Shown piece by piece: positions 16,345 through 25,270 of a stretch of 64,000 bases of DNA. The stretch is taken from assembly GCF_002158905.1 (NCBI RefSeq), contig NZ_CP021431.1, forward strand, positions 1,550,001 through 1,614,000. The letters run 5' to 3'. Below the pieces are notes generated by a model. The model saw nothing but the letters and a program-made list of their open reading frames with translations, did no database searches and had not been told where the DNA came from. The position numbers and the translations under genes are program-made. This stretch comes from Yoonia vestfoldensis. GTDB taxonomy: Bacteria; Pseudomonadota; Alphaproteobacteria; Rhodobacterales; Rhodobacteraceae. Position 1 is the first letter of the stretch; each line of letters opens with the position of its first letter.

Positions 16345-17688
16345 ATGCCAAGAATAGCTAAGCGACTGATTGATAGGATCGAGACGCCTGACAAGCGCCA
16401 CATAATCTGGGACGATAAAATTGCCGGCTTCGGTATCGTGCTGCGACCTACTGGGACACATTCCTATGTGTTCAACTATCGGGACAAGCATGCCTCCATG
16501 AGAAACATCACGATTGGCAAGGTGGGCACAATGACGCCCGATGAGGCAAGAAAGCGCGCTGAACTCCTGCGCCGGGATGTGATGGATGGACGATCACCAA
16601 TTGCAGAAAAGCGGGCCGCGAAACAGGCTATGACGGTCGGGGAATTGCTGGACGCCTACCTGTCGAGCGAACGGTTCAAAAAGAAAGCTACTTCGACGCA
16701 GGCCGTTGATCGTGGGCGGATCAAGGGGCACCTTCGCCCTCTGCTAGGCAAGATCGTTCTCGAAGCTCTGACCCCCCGCGACATCGAGAGGGCACATAGC
16801 AAAATCGTTGCGGGCAAGACTGCGATGGAAGCGCCCAGCGAAAACAAGCGGGGCCGCATACTGGTGAAGGGCGGCGAAGGCACAGCGCGCATGGCCGTCC
16901 GACTGCTGCGCGCGATCTTGTCTTGGGGCAAGGCGGCAAAGGTGCTGCCCGCCAGTGTCACCCCTGATCTGGTTGCCGGGGTCGATATTGGCCGAGACGG
17001 CAAGCGCGACCTGATCCTTGACGATCCCGAAGTCTATGCGCGCCTCTGGCGGGTGCTGGACCGTCTGACCGATCCTGACAGTCTGGAAGAAGGTGAGAAG
17101 CTTGTCCGCTTCGAAGTCGCTGACGCGATCCGGGTGATCACCCTGACAGGCGCACGCAAGGGCGAGATCATCGGCCTGCGATGGCGGCATGTAGACCTCA
17201 AGGGCGGGACGCTCACCCTGCCGCTGGACGCCCACAAGACGGGCCGCAAGACCGGGCAAGAGCGTATCATCGGCCTCCCTGCCCTCGCGTCCGCAATCAT
17301 CGCCCGTCAGCCTGCCGGTGGTCCGGACGATCTGGTGTTCACCCCTGCGCGTGGCGGCGATCGGCTGGACCTGTCGAAGCCTTGGCGGATCATCCGTGAT
17401 GCTGCTGGCCTGCCTGCCGGTATCGGCTTGCATGGGCTGCGGCACTCGCTGGCCACTCAGATGGCTATGAACGGCGCTGAGGCGGCTGAGATCATGTCTG
17501 CCCTCGGGCACCGGGACATCACCACGTCCCAGAAATATGTCCATTGGGCGCGCGACAAGCGGCAAGCACTGGCCGAGAAGGCTGCGGCTGGTATCACCGC
17601 CGCAATCACTGGAAGCGTGGCTGATACCGTCAAGGTGGTGAAGCTGTCCGAGGGTCAGAAGTTATCTAAGACTTCTCAGAAGGATTAA
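16345..17688 (+). CDS. Tyrosine-type site-specific integrase (P4-like)
   Basis: A 447-residue integrase with the N-terminal arm-binding domain of P4-type enzymes (KRHIIWDDKIAGFGIVLRPTGTHSYVFNYR). A central SAM-like core-binding domain and a catalytic domain follow. The catalytic pattern is intact: Arg in LTGARKGEIIGLRW, the HGLRHSLAT box, and GHRDITTSQKYVHW with the nucleophilic Tyr. It begins 170 bp from the tRNA-Arg fragment and points away from it, as expected for an integrase that inserted the element into the tRNA 3' end. An excisionase-like gene follows at once. Confidence 0.95.
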   Translation: MPRIAKRLIDRIETPDKRHIIWDDKIAGFGIVLRPTGTHSYVFNYRDKHASMRNITIGKVGTMTPDEARKRAELLRRDVMDGRSPIAEKRAAKQAMTVGELLDAYLSSERFKKKATSTQAVDRGRIKGHLRPLLGKIVLEALTPRDIERAHSKIVAGKTAMEAPSENKRGRILVKGGEGTARMAVRLLRAILSWGKAAKVLPASVTPDLVAGVDIGRDGKRDLILDDPEVYARLWRVLDRLTDPDSLEEGEKLVRFEVADAIRVITLTGARKGEIIGLRWRHVDLKGGTLTLPLDAHKTGRKTGQERIIGLPALASAIIARQPAGGPDDLVFTPARGGDRLDLSKPWRIIRDAAGLPAGIGLHGLRHSLATQMAMNGAEAAEIMSALGHRDITTSQKYVHWARDKRQALAEKAAAGITAAITGSVADTVKVVKLSEGQKLSKTSQKD

Positions 17689-17751
17689 TTTTAGTAAACA
17701 ACCATTCGCGGTGCAACCTTTTCTCTGGCGATACCAGAGAGGATTTCACCA

Positions 17752-17973
17752 ATGACTGACAAACCATACCTGACCCGCGCCGAAGCCGCTGAGTATATCA
17801 CTAGCATGGGCGCTCAAACCTCGAAGAACACCCTCCAGAAATTCGCAACTGTCGGCGGTGGGCCGGTCTACCGGCGGTTTGGCAACAAGGCGCTTTATAC
17901 CCGCGCTGATCTCGATAAGTGGATTTCTGCGAAAATGAGCGCCCCGATGCGGTCAACAAGCTCTGCCACTTGA
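17752..17973 (+). CDS. AlpA/excisionase-like helix-turn-helix protein
   Basis: A 73-residue protein with a MerR/AlpA-type helix-turn-helix: LTRAEAAEYITSMGAQTSKNTLQKFATVGGGPVYRRFGNKALYTRADLDKWI. Proteins of this size next to an integrase usually set recombination direction or regulate the integrase. A good ribosome site (GAGAGGA) precedes the ATG by 8 nt. It lies 63 bp after the integrase. Confidence 0.8.
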   Translation: MTDKPYLTRAEAAEYITSMGAQTSKNTLQKFATVGGGPVYRRFGNKALYTRADLDKWISAKMSAPMRSTSSAT

Positions 17974-18108
17974 TGCTCTCCAGCCGGACGCAAAGCGCCC
18001 AGCCCTTCATGAACAGAACCAAGCAGGAACCGTGAGGCAGAACTTCATCACGCAAATGTAATGGAAAAACAATCACTGACCTGTTTTAGCACGCTGAAAG
18101 GTTCCGCC

Positions 18109-18450
18109 ATGAGCGAAACACAATTACACCCCGGCTTGCTGGAGGTCTCTCGCCGACTTTGCAATCTGCTGCTGTCAAAGCGGCTTACGGAGACTGAGGC
18201 GCTCCATATGTCCTCAGGCATCAAAGGCCTATCCGACGTGTGGCTGGTCTTCTGGGACGATCTCAATGCTCTGGCGAGTCAAGACTTGCCAGAAACCGAC
18301 TGTCGCCCCGCCGGGACAGAGGTTTTTACATTCCTCAGCGATCGTTCCATGCCCCGAAATTTCAACTTGGCGCTGGGCTATCTGCACCGGCTGTGGGAAT
18401 ACGCCGAGCGTCTAGAAGCCAAGTATAGGCTTTGCGAGGGCGCAGCATGA
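18109..18450 (+). CDS. Hypothetical protein of the integrated element
   Basis: A 113-residue, helix-rich soluble protein (LLEVSRRLCNLLLSKRLTETEALHMSSGIKGLSDVWLVFW) with no domain I recognise. MSETQLHPG at 18109 has an AAAGG site 8 nt upstream, whereas the in-frame start at 18061 has none. Its stop overlaps the primase start as ATGA, so the two are translationally coupled and it probably serves element replication or its control. Confidence 0.65.
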   Translation: MSETQLHPGLLEVSRRLCNLLLSKRLTETEALHMSSGIKGLSDVWLVFWDDLNALASQDLPETDCRPAGTEVFTFLSDRSMPRNFNLALGYLHRLWEYAERLEAKYRLCEGAA

Positions 18451-20189
18451 CCTACCGGTTTGAGGACTGGAAATCCGGCGAACCTTTGCCGAAAGGCTGG
18501 GACGCTGCTGACGCGGTGCGCGACGGATGGACAAAGAAAGACATCGACGATTGGCTGAGGGCGACGGTGAAACCGTGGAAGCCGAAAAGTGCCACAGAGC
18601 TGGCTGCTGGTGGGCGTAAAGGCGCGGCGGCGCAGGATGATGAGCATCTTGGTCAGGATCACGCCTCTGCTGGCCCCTCTGAAGGGCCTGAGCCGGATCA
18701 GCACCCGTTTCTTCCTGACGCGCCGATCGGCGGCCAGGACGATGCGGACATCTTGCCTGACACCGGGCGCCGCGGTGTGCCGCGTGACAGCGGTGGACAC
18801 CCGATCCTCGATCCGCGCGATCCGATGCCCTCGGCCCGGGCACTTCTGGCCGATTGCTACACGGCAAAGGGTTTGCGCGCGATACATCACTATCGCGGCA
18901 CGTTCTGGCGATGGAATGGGGCCTGCTTCCGTGATGCCGATCGGGACAGTGTGCAGGCGCATGTCTGGAAGTATCTTGATGCCGCGCGGCGGCTGGGAAA
19001 AGAAGGGGAGGTGCTGCTGTATCAGCCAAACCGCACGGCTGTCGATAACGTGGTAGAAGCCTTCAAGGCGGTGTGCAACCTGCCAGGGCATGTCGAGGCC
19101 CCGACGTGGTTGATTGACGGCAAGAACCGCCCCGATCCGCAGGAACTGCTACCGGTTCGGAATGGCCTGTTGCACCTGCCAAGCGGGCGGCTGTCCAGTC
19201 CGACGCCAAGCTTCTTCTGCCTGAACGCCTCGGCGGTCGCGTTTGATCCAGATGCGCCCGAGCCTGTTGAGTGGCTGAAATTCCTCAAGATGATCTGGCC
19301 GGACGATGTGCAGGCGATCGAGGCCCTGCAAGACATCTTCGGATACCTCCTGTCACCGGACACCTCGCAACATAAAATCCCACTGATCATCGGCCCAAAG
19401 CGATCCGGCAAGGGCACCATCGCCCGCGTGCTGACGGCGCTACTGGGACGGGACAGCGTGACTGCCCCCACTCTGGCAAGCCTTGCCACGAACTTTGGAT
19501 TGGCCCCGCTGATCGGGAAGTCAGTGGGGATCATAGGGGATGCGCGGCTGAGCAGGAAAGCTGACCAGTCAGCGATCGCTGAGCGCCTGCTCTCGATCTC
19601 GGGTGAGGACAGCATCACAATCGACCGGAAGCACCTAACCGCTTGGACGGGGCGGCTGGGGGTTCGGTTCGTTATCATGTCCAATGAACTGCCCCGCCTC
19701 TCGGATGCGTCTGGTGCACTGGCCTCCCGCTTTCTTGTGCTGCCCATGAACAATTCATTCTATGGTAAAGAGGACCGGGGATTGGGAAATCGGCTGATGA
19801 CCGAACTGCCGGGCATTCTGAACTGGTCACAAGCTGGGTATCTCAGGCTGCGCAAGCGCGGATACTTCGTGCCCCCTGACAGCGCGATTCAAGCTGTAGA
19901 GGAACTGGAGTCCCTCGGATCACCGATTTCTGCGTTTGTGAAGGAACGCTGCACCGTCGCCCCCGGCCTTCGCTGCGCAGTGGATGACATGTTCGCGGCT
20001 TGGCAGTCCTGGTGCGCCAGCAATGGCAGAAAGGAACCGGGCACGGTCCAGAGTTTTGGGCGCGACCTCCGGGCCGCTGTCAATGGGCTTGCCGTGACCC
20101 GCCCGGGCGCAGGGGTGATGCGGGTGCGGCACTATGAAGGGATCGACCTTGGCGGGTCAGTGTCATCCGGTTCGCCTGAGGACTGGTGA
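18447..20189 (+). CDS. P4-type phage/plasmid primase-helicase
   Basis: A 580-residue protein with a D5_N-like region (AVRNGLLHLPSGRL..FFCLNASAVAFDPDAPEPVEWLKFLKMIW) followed by an SF3 helicase. The helicase shows Walker A IIGPKRSGKGTIARVL, a Walker B-like GIIGDARL, and sensor RFVIMSNELPRLSDASGALASRFLVL. A linker rich in Asp/Pro (residues ~45-125) separates a short N-terminal domain with no primase motif that I can see. It would open and replicate the excised element. The start at 18447 is fixed by the ATGA overlap with the previous gene. Confidence 0.9.
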   Translation: MTYRFEDWKSGEPLPKGWDAADAVRDGWTKKDIDDWLRATVKPWKPKSATELAAGGRKGAAAQDDEHLGQDHASAGPSEGPEPDQHPFLPDAPIGGQDDADILPDTGRRGVPRDSGGHPILDPRDPMPSARALLADCYTAKGLRAIHHYRGTFWRWNGACFRDADRDSVQAHVWKYLDAARRLGKEGEVLLYQPNRTAVDNVVEAFKAVCNLPGHVEAPTWLIDGKNRPDPQELLPVRNGLLHLPSGRLSSPTPSFFCLNASAVAFDPDAPEPVEWLKFLKMIWPDDVQAIEALQDIFGYLLSPDTSQHKIPLIIGPKRSGKGTIARVLTALLGRDSVTAPTLASLATNFGLAPLIGKSVGIIGDARLSRKADQSAIAERLLSISGEDSITIDRKHLTAWTGRLGVRFVIMSNELPRLSDASGALASRFLVLPMNNSFYGKEDRGLGNRLMTELPGILNWSQAGYLRLRKRGYFVPPDSAIQAVEELESLGSPISAFVKERCTVAPGLRCAVDDMFAAWQSWCASNGRKEPGTVQSFGRDLRAAVNGLAVTRPGAGVMRVRHYEGIDLGGSVSSGSPEDW

Positions 20190-20443
20190 CGACCGCCCTT
20201 GTCGGGGTAAGGGTTTGGGCTGGTGCGATGCGCCGGCCCATTTCTTTGGCGGATTACGTCCGTCCGCGATCGTCCGCGACCCGGACCATCCTTACACAAT
20301 ACTCACCTCCCTATTTCACTTCATTTTTCTCAAGTGCGTATTGTTGAAAGGTCGCGGACGTGTGCGGACGTAACTATTTTCAGAGCCTGATAAAAGCTCT
20401 CAGTCCTCTGCCGGGCTGCAACCTCAGCTAAAGGATCACCGGC

Positions 20444-20575
20444 ATGGGAGAGATCGTCAAAGCCGAGACAGTACTGATACGAACACAAGAAAAACCGCGA
20501 CTGGCTTCAAGAGAGAAGCCCATGAACGCGACACCTGCGCCTCATAGAGCCTTACAGGCTGTTAATTACCACTGA
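20444..20575 (+). CDS. Possible truncated small ORF ending in an IS remnant
   Basis: A 43-codon frame (MGEIVKAETVLIRTQEKPRL...) preceded by AAAGGA 9 nt upstream. It ends at a TGA inside the left inverted repeat of the small element at 20561, so it may be the front of a gene cut off by that insertion. No homology is recognised and the frame is short, so it may not be real. The 254 bp between the primase and this ORF hold only short cgtccgcg repeats. Confidence 0.25.
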   Translation: MGEIVKAETVLIRTQEKPRLASREKPMNATPAPHRALQAVNYH

Positions 20576-20746
20576 GAATTGACCCGACATTGTCACCGAG
20601 ATCTGACCACCCAGTTATTATGTTCTGCGTATTATGATGTCGTCAATGCTGGTGTCTCCTTTCGTTTCTTTTCGCCGTCTCGGAGCTGGCCTTGAAGCGA
20701 TAGCTGTCGTTTCCGGTTGCCGGGTCAATTCTCAATGGCAATTAAC
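20561..20746. mobile_element. Short inverted-repeat element, IS21-like end remnant
   Basis: About 186 bp bounded by near-perfect 24-25-bp inverted repeats. The left end reads GTTAATTACCACTGAGAATT and continues GACCC; the right end is its complement with two to three mismatches. No transposase fragment lies between. Ends of this type (TTAATTRCCACTGAGAATTGACCC) occur on IS21-family elements, so this looks like an internally deleted, non-autonomous derivative. No clear target duplication is visible. Confidence 0.6.
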
Positions 20747-21278
20747 TATTCTATGCTTTAGATGAAACGAAATAGGCAGAGCTACCTCACGTCCACTCAA
20801 CCTGATATATCCTTACCTCAGCTCTTTGATTTTGGGCGCTTGTCGATAATCTCATGGCGCGGGGCTGACAGCATAACCCTCAGCAATGCACTGCCCCTGA
20901 CCATGCCTTTAACGCGCGATAATCCAGTTCGGGGTCACTTGCCGTAATTCTACTGAACAACCGTGTGGGGCCTAAAAGATCAAAGAAAGCAGAAACAAGT
21001 ATGGCATGTCGTGCGACCGTAATTCATCATAACGCTTGCCCCTTGGCGCAACGCACGCCTTAGGTTTACGTCACCAGCCTGAGTAATGCTGACCTGCCAC
21101 GGGATATTACCTATCCACTGCGCAGGTCTCACCCTGGCCAGCACGGGTTGCACAAATCGGAACAACGAGAATACGTGGACTTTCTGCGCAAAAGCGGTAT
21201 GATACTTAAGGCAAGCAGAGGATTAATTGACTTGCATTCTTACTTTGACTTTGTGACGGCCAACATCATTTTCAAAAT
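20747..21278. other. Intergenic region without recognisable gene
   Basis: 532 bp of moderately AT-rich sequence. Frames here are short, lack ribosome sites and resemble no family I know. It may contain decayed element sequence and the promoter of the winged-helix gene at 21279. Confidence 0.4.
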
Positions 21279-21572
21279 ATGGATCATCTCGCGTTGAACA
21301 ACAAAATTGCAGGGCTGCGCAACATGCTTTGGCAAATGGAAGTTGAGTTCGGGCTTGAAAAGCTCCCTCAGCCTCAAAAAGACGTGTTCTATGCGGCCTG
21401 TCTGACCGCAGATGACAACAAGGTCGTACACAGCGACACCGTCAAACGGCACCCCATGCTCGCACTCATGTCACGGCCAACTTTCTACCGGGCCCTCAAG
21501 GAACTTGTCGACAAAGACCTTATGGTAAGAGAAGGGCAGCGCAAAGATGGCCGCTACCTTGTGAAACGCTAG
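21279..21572 (+). CDS. Winged-helix (MarR-like) small regulator
   Basis: A 97-residue protein with a winged-helix pattern: an N-terminal helix (LNNKIAGLRNMLWQMEVEFGLEKLPQPQKDVFYAAC), a recognition region (SRPTFYRALKELVDKDLMVREGQRKDGRYLVKR) and a basic wing. It is compatible with MarR-type DNA binding. Its stop is 9 bp before the GTG start of a membrane-protein gene, so the pair forms an operon. It may sense a signal through, or control, its membrane partner. Confidence 0.7.
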   Translation: MDHLALNNKIAGLRNMLWQMEVEFGLEKLPQPQKDVFYAACLTADDNKVVHSDTVKRHPMLALMSRPTFYRALKELVDKDLMVREGQRKDGRYLVKR

Positions 21573-21581
21573 GACGGCTCT

Positions 21582-22142
21582 GTGCAGTCTTCTGTGATCG
21601 AGAGCTGGTTGGTGCCGCTATTTGTTGTGTCACTTTTGTATGTCGGGGCCTTTGCCGTGACATTTTCGGTGCTGATGCCCGTCCAGCGTATGGTGCTGCC
21701 GGAGCTGGCGAACAACGCCAGCATCCTTTTCCTCCCGCACGGTGTCCGCGTCCTGACAGCTTGGCTCTTTGGCTGGCGTGCAGTGGTGCTGCTGGCGCCC
21801 GGCGGCCTTCTGACGCATGCGTATCTGTATGGCACTGCAGGGTTTTCAAGCGGTTATTTTTTCGCCGCACTTTTTGGAATTTTCTGCGCAACATCGACCT
21901 TCTGGATTTTTGCAAAGCTGGGGATGGATTTTCATCAAGAGCAGGCAACGATGATATCATGGCGCGAAATCGTGCTCGCCGGAAGCTTTGCATCTGTCAT
22001 CAATGTGGCTGGGACATCTTATTTCTACGGCTCCGACATCAGGTCATCGTCTGCATATTTTATCGGTGACCTTGGAGGGCTGCTGGCCTGTATGGTGATA
22101 TTGATGTTGGGATTTCGATGGATGCGTACGGCACGCACATAA
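21582..22142 (+). CDS. Integral membrane protein with FLPHGVR motif, paralogue 1
   Basis: A 186-residue protein with about five hydrophobic segments and the conserved stretch SILFLPHGVRVLTAWLFGWRAVVLLAPGGLL. GTG start with AGGA 8 nt upstream. A paralogue of exactly the same length lies at 57597-58157, sharing PVQ(R/K)xVxPEL, FLPHGVR(V/I)LT, the GW and the (A)YxIGDxxGL region near the C-terminus. Family unknown to me. Its pairing with a winged-helix gene suggests a sensory or regulatory role, but no catalytic motif is visible. Confidence 0.8.
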   Translation: MQSSVIESWLVPLFVVSLLYVGAFAVTFSVLMPVQRMVLPELANNASILFLPHGVRVLTAWLFGWRAVVLLAPGGLLTHAYLYGTAGFSSGYFFAALFGIFCATSTFWIFAKLGMDFHQEQATMISWREIVLAGSFASVINVAGTSYFYGSDIRSSSAYFIGDLGGLLACMVILMLGFRWMRTART

Positions 22143-22534
22143 CAAGATCTACATCACGCCTCATCCAGCCTGCGCGTTTCGCATGATGGCGGGCAGGACT
22201 GGCCAACGCGCTGCAGTTACGCCGCCGCATGACAGGCTGTCGCCGCGCCCGTTTTCCTCAGCTGAGCGCGGCGGTGGGACTGTTGTTAAGTCTTATCGGG
22301 AATTTGGTACAGGCGCAGACATGGAAGCAGGCAATATTGCACCTCGCGCACCCAACGCGGGGAGGACGTTCTACTCACATCAAGTCAAAACCACGGGGCT
22401 GGCGCACCGCTTACGATTGGTTCAGACGCGCGAACCGCTCCAAATGAGGAGGCCAATCAGACGCGGTCCACCAAGCTATTATAGACGAACCCGGTGGTAC
22501 CACGCTCCATGCGCGGCTGGATAAATCGTAATGT
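22143..22534. other. Intergenic region without recognisable gene
   Basis: 392 bp between two convergent genes. A frame at 22229-22447 ends RGWRTAYDWFRRANRSK and could be a gene relic, but no start signal or family supports it. Confidence 0.35.
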
Positions 22535-23842
22535 CTAACGCAATTGGTAGCCCGGGCTCGAGTGTTCGGCGGCAGAGTTGCCAAAGCTAAGATTAGCGGG
22601 CGCAGGAAAGGCCTTCAGAAATGCCTCGAGACAAATAGGGAGGCTAGAAGACAGAGTATCCGTACACCAATTGACCCGCACATCATGCGCGTCAGAGGTT
22701 CCCGCGATAGCGAACTTTATATCTGACTTTCCAAGCGCGTCTTTGGCGAAGGGCTTGAAATAGGGATCCGCGCTGCCAGACCGACGTATAGGAGAATTGC
22801 CAGAATAGTAATCAGAGAGCGGTTTGCCTTTGATCTTAAGATCACCAAAATAGGCCTCAAACCTGCGCGCCCCGGCTATACCGTCGACCTTGGGGCGGAC
22901 ATTCAGCATCACATCGTCGCTGTGCATCGAGAGCTTCAGTTGTAAACGGTAGGGCCGATCGTCGTTCGTTGAAAAGGTCAGGCAGGGATCAGAAGCGCCC
23001 TCGACGCTGTAGTGAGCTGGCGTCTCATCTAGTCCTGTCCGCTTGGCCAAGCTCATCGCTTGAGGATAAAGGCCGATACCTGCTAAATTACTCTCAAGGG
23101 CAATTTGATAGGGCTCATTGGCCAGCAAATGCAGTCCGGGCTCGATCCGATTGGAAATAATCTTGGCGAAAGGGTCAGATAATACCTGCGTAACGGCGCG
23201 CGTCCAGACACGTAGATGCGCTGGGTTATGCATAACTAGCCCTGCGTTTTTTCCGAGGATACGAACCTGGCTCACCAAGGAATTCCCTTGGGTCTTGTTG
23301 GAGAGCGCATAGGGTCCGAGCTGGCAAGTGATGAGAAAATACTCTGCAGCAAAGGATTGCAGTTCCGCATAAGGACCTGTCCACTGCCCGAGTTTATGAA
23401 CGAGCGTGTTGGTTGCGATCTCAGCAAGAGCTGTATTTTTTACAGGAGAGTTGAGCCCAAGACCGGAAACCCATGTGTCTATCATCCGCTCTTTCGAGCT
23501 TGAGGCGGGCTTTGCTTTTCCTGGTGTGCGTGCCTTGACGTGATCGACCCAGCGCAGATTGCGGCCCTTGCCCACATAAAAGCAGTTTTCCCAAGACAGC
23601 GGCGTCTCGTCGGCGAAGTAGGCGTAAACGTAGTGAGCGGTTTTATCCTTCGGAAAACGCGCTAGAGGCACCTCGGGAGATAGCATAAGAATATCTCGAA
23701 CGGCCACAAAGCACGCCTCAATGCGCTCCATGCTGTCGCTCCCGACCAAAAGCAATATCTTTTGAGGGTTAATAAACGATGGAGCCGGACTTGCCTCGCA
23801 GATCTGCGTGGTGCCATCATCCTGCATTATACCTACAAACAC
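22535..23842 (-). CDS. GIY-YIG-type nuclease protein (LEM-3-like variant)
   Basis: A 435-residue protein whose residues ~70-190 show a GIY-YIG nuclease pattern. YVYAY (71-75) stands for GIY, FYVGKG (88-93) for YIG, followed by Arg97 and His101 (RWVDH). The usual acid is Glu167 (FAAEYFLI) and LSNKTQG (180-186) resembles the LTN..GG close of the fold. The spacing and the xYVGKG..R..DH form resemble LEM-3-like GIY-YIG domains. The remaining ~245 C-terminal residues are not recognised. GTG start at 23842; an ATG at 23827 is an alternative. Divergent from the WYL regulator gene across a 381-bp gap with two dyads, so possibly under its control. Likely DNA-cleaving; a defence role is inferred from the neighbourhood. 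Confidence 0.75.
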   Translation of the reverse strand: MFVGIMQDDGTTQICEASPAPSFINPQKILLLVGSDSMERIEACFVAVRDILMLSPEVPLARFPKDKTAHYVYAYFADETPLSWENCFYVGKGRNLRWVDHVKARTPGKAKPASSSKERMIDTWVSGLGLNSPVKNTALAEIATNTLVHKLGQWTGPYAELQSFAAEYFLITCQLGPYALSNKTQGNSLVSQVRILGKNAGLVMHNPAHLRVWTRAVTQVLSDPFAKIISNRIEPGLHLLANEPYQIALESNLAGIGLYPQAMSLAKRTGLDETPAHYSVEGASDPCLTFSTNDDRPYRLQLKLSMHSDDVMLNVRPKVDGIAGARRFEAYFGDLKIKGKPLSDYYSGNSPIRRSGSADPYFKPFAKDALGKSDIKFAIAGTSDAHDVRVNWCTDTLSSSLPICLEAFLKAFPAPANLSFGNSAAEHSSPGYQLR

Positions 23843-23995
23843 TGCTCACCCTGCCTTTTGTTCAGCAAACTTCTCTGTCTCACACGCTAAAGTCTGGCGG
23901 CTTTGTCGCCTGGCGATATACTGCGATCCCGACGCTCCGATCAAAACTCGCAACACGCTTACCAAGCTCCCTTTAACCAGCTAAAGCCTCGCTAC

Positions 23996-24010
23996 AGCTA
24001 TGCGATAGCT
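23996..24010. promoter_or_regulatory. Dyad AGCTAT-GCG-ATAGCT in divergent promoter region
   Basis: Perfect 6-bp arms around a 3-bp centre, in the gap between the GIY-YIG gene and the WYL regulator. Candidate operator for the WYL protein; inference from symmetry and position only. Confidence 0.35.
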
Positions 24011-24110
24011 ATCCTCAAAACCTCTGTCAGCCAATAGTCTTCGGGAGGTTGGCGTGAGTACAGGCAGCCATTGTCGTCGTAAACTGTGCGGGAACCTCAC
24101 CGTTCATAAG

Positions 24111-24131
24111 CTGATTTGCGCAACAAATCAG
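24111..24131. promoter_or_regulatory. Dyad CTGATTTG-N5-CAAATCAG upstream of the WYL gene
   Basis: Perfect 8-bp arms with a 5-bp centre (CGCAA), about 93 bp before the WYL start codon. Size and position fit an operator bound by a dimeric winged-helix protein such as the WYL regulator itself. As RNA it would form a hairpin but has no T-tract, so a terminator is unlikely. Confidence 0.45.
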
Positions 24132-24223
24132 GGTTTAAGATAAGTTGATCCTTTCTTTGCGTGCGATTGAATAGAGCAGATAGGGGTGCCATAAATGGTC
24201 ATGCCTTCTTGGAGAAGCAAGTG

Positions 24224-25246
24224 ATGATAAAGGTTGAGAGGGCTTCAGTTGACCGGCAGCGTCCTGCAAAAGACATGCTGCGATTGATACAATTACTCGC
24301 TGCAGAAAAAGCGTTTGGTGTGACCTTGGCCGAAATTATGGCCCAGATGGAATGGACAAAACGCACAACGCAACGCTATCTTGCCGCGCTGCAGGACATC
24401 GAACCGGATCTCAGCTATCACGTAGATGAAGATACAAATGCAAAACATTGGTACCTACCTTCACCGCGTACACGCATTCCACCAGTTACCGCAGAACAGC
24501 TATCGAGTTTAACTGCAATTGCGGCGTTCATGAAGGCACAGGGGCATGCAAGTTATGGGGACATGCTCGAAGAACTTCGTCAGACCCTTCAGGCAGGTCT
24601 AGATCGTTCTGCAATGGTGCGCCTAGATCCAGACTTGGAAGTTTTAGACGATAGTGTGAAAATTGTTCACCGGCCCGGTCCAAAGGCATCCTTTGATCCG
24701 CTGGTTAGGACCGCCCTTCTGCAGGCAATTACGACTGGTAGTAAAGTGAGTTTTGGGTACACAAATGTTCGAGGTCTCAAATCATCACAAAAGATAGTAT
24801 CTCCTTATGCGCTGACGGTAGGCCCCAGGACATACCTCATTGCGCATGATGAGTCCGCTTCAGCAACGCGCAATTATGCTCTGTCCGGGATATCAAATCT
24901 TAAACTGCTCAGCTCACCGGCAACCGAGCCTGATTTTGATATTAAAGCATATGTATCGCGTTCATTCGGGGCGTTTCATGATGGTATCGCCGAAAAGTGG
25001 GTGCTGCGCTTCAGCGCGGGGATGGAATACGAGCTTTCGAACTATCAGTTTCACCCAACCCAGACGATGGAGACTTTGGAAAGCGGGGAAATTGAAATTA
25101 GCTTTTACTGCGAGAGCATTCGCGAAGTTGCCTACGAATGCCTACGCTGGACTGAAAGTTTGACTTGGGTTGGACCGGAGCGCCTGCGAGGTTTGCTAAC
25201 GAGCATATGCAGTGAAGTTGCCGCGGCGTGCCGAGGTGACAACTAG
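24224..25246 (+). CDS. WYL-domain transcriptional regulator
   Basis: A 340-residue protein with an N-terminal winged helix (LRLIQLLAAEKAFGVTLAEIMAQMEWTKRTTQRYLAAL), a WYL domain (LLQAITTGSKVSFGYTN..SPYALTVGPRTYLIAHDE..RNYALSGISNLKLL) and a C-terminal WCX region ending VGPERLRGLLTSICSEV. Such regulators (the BrxR/CapW group) often repress phage-defence operons and sense nucleic-acid ligands through the WYL fold. ATG at 24224 has GGAG 8-10 nt upstream; an earlier in-frame start at 24161 is less likely. It lies between two GIY-YIG-type genes and converges on a PcfJ-like gene with 24 bp between the stops. Confidence 0.88.
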   Translation: MIKVERASVDRQRPAKDMLRLIQLLAAEKAFGVTLAEIMAQMEWTKRTTQRYLAALQDIEPDLSYHVDEDTNAKHWYLPSPRTRIPPVTAEQLSSLTAIAAFMKAQGHASYGDMLEELRQTLQAGLDRSAMVRLDPDLEVLDDSVKIVHRPGPKASFDPLVRTALLQAITTGSKVSFGYTNVRGLKSSQKIVSPYALTVGPRTYLIAHDESASATRNYALSGISNLKLLSSPATEPDFDIKAYVSRSFGAFHDGIAEKWVLRFSAGMEYELSNYQFHPTQTMETLESGEIEISFYCESIREVAYECLRWTESLTWVGPERLRGLLTSICSEVAAACRGDN

Positions 25247-25270
25247 AGCCTGTTGCGGCGCTTGTTCGTG

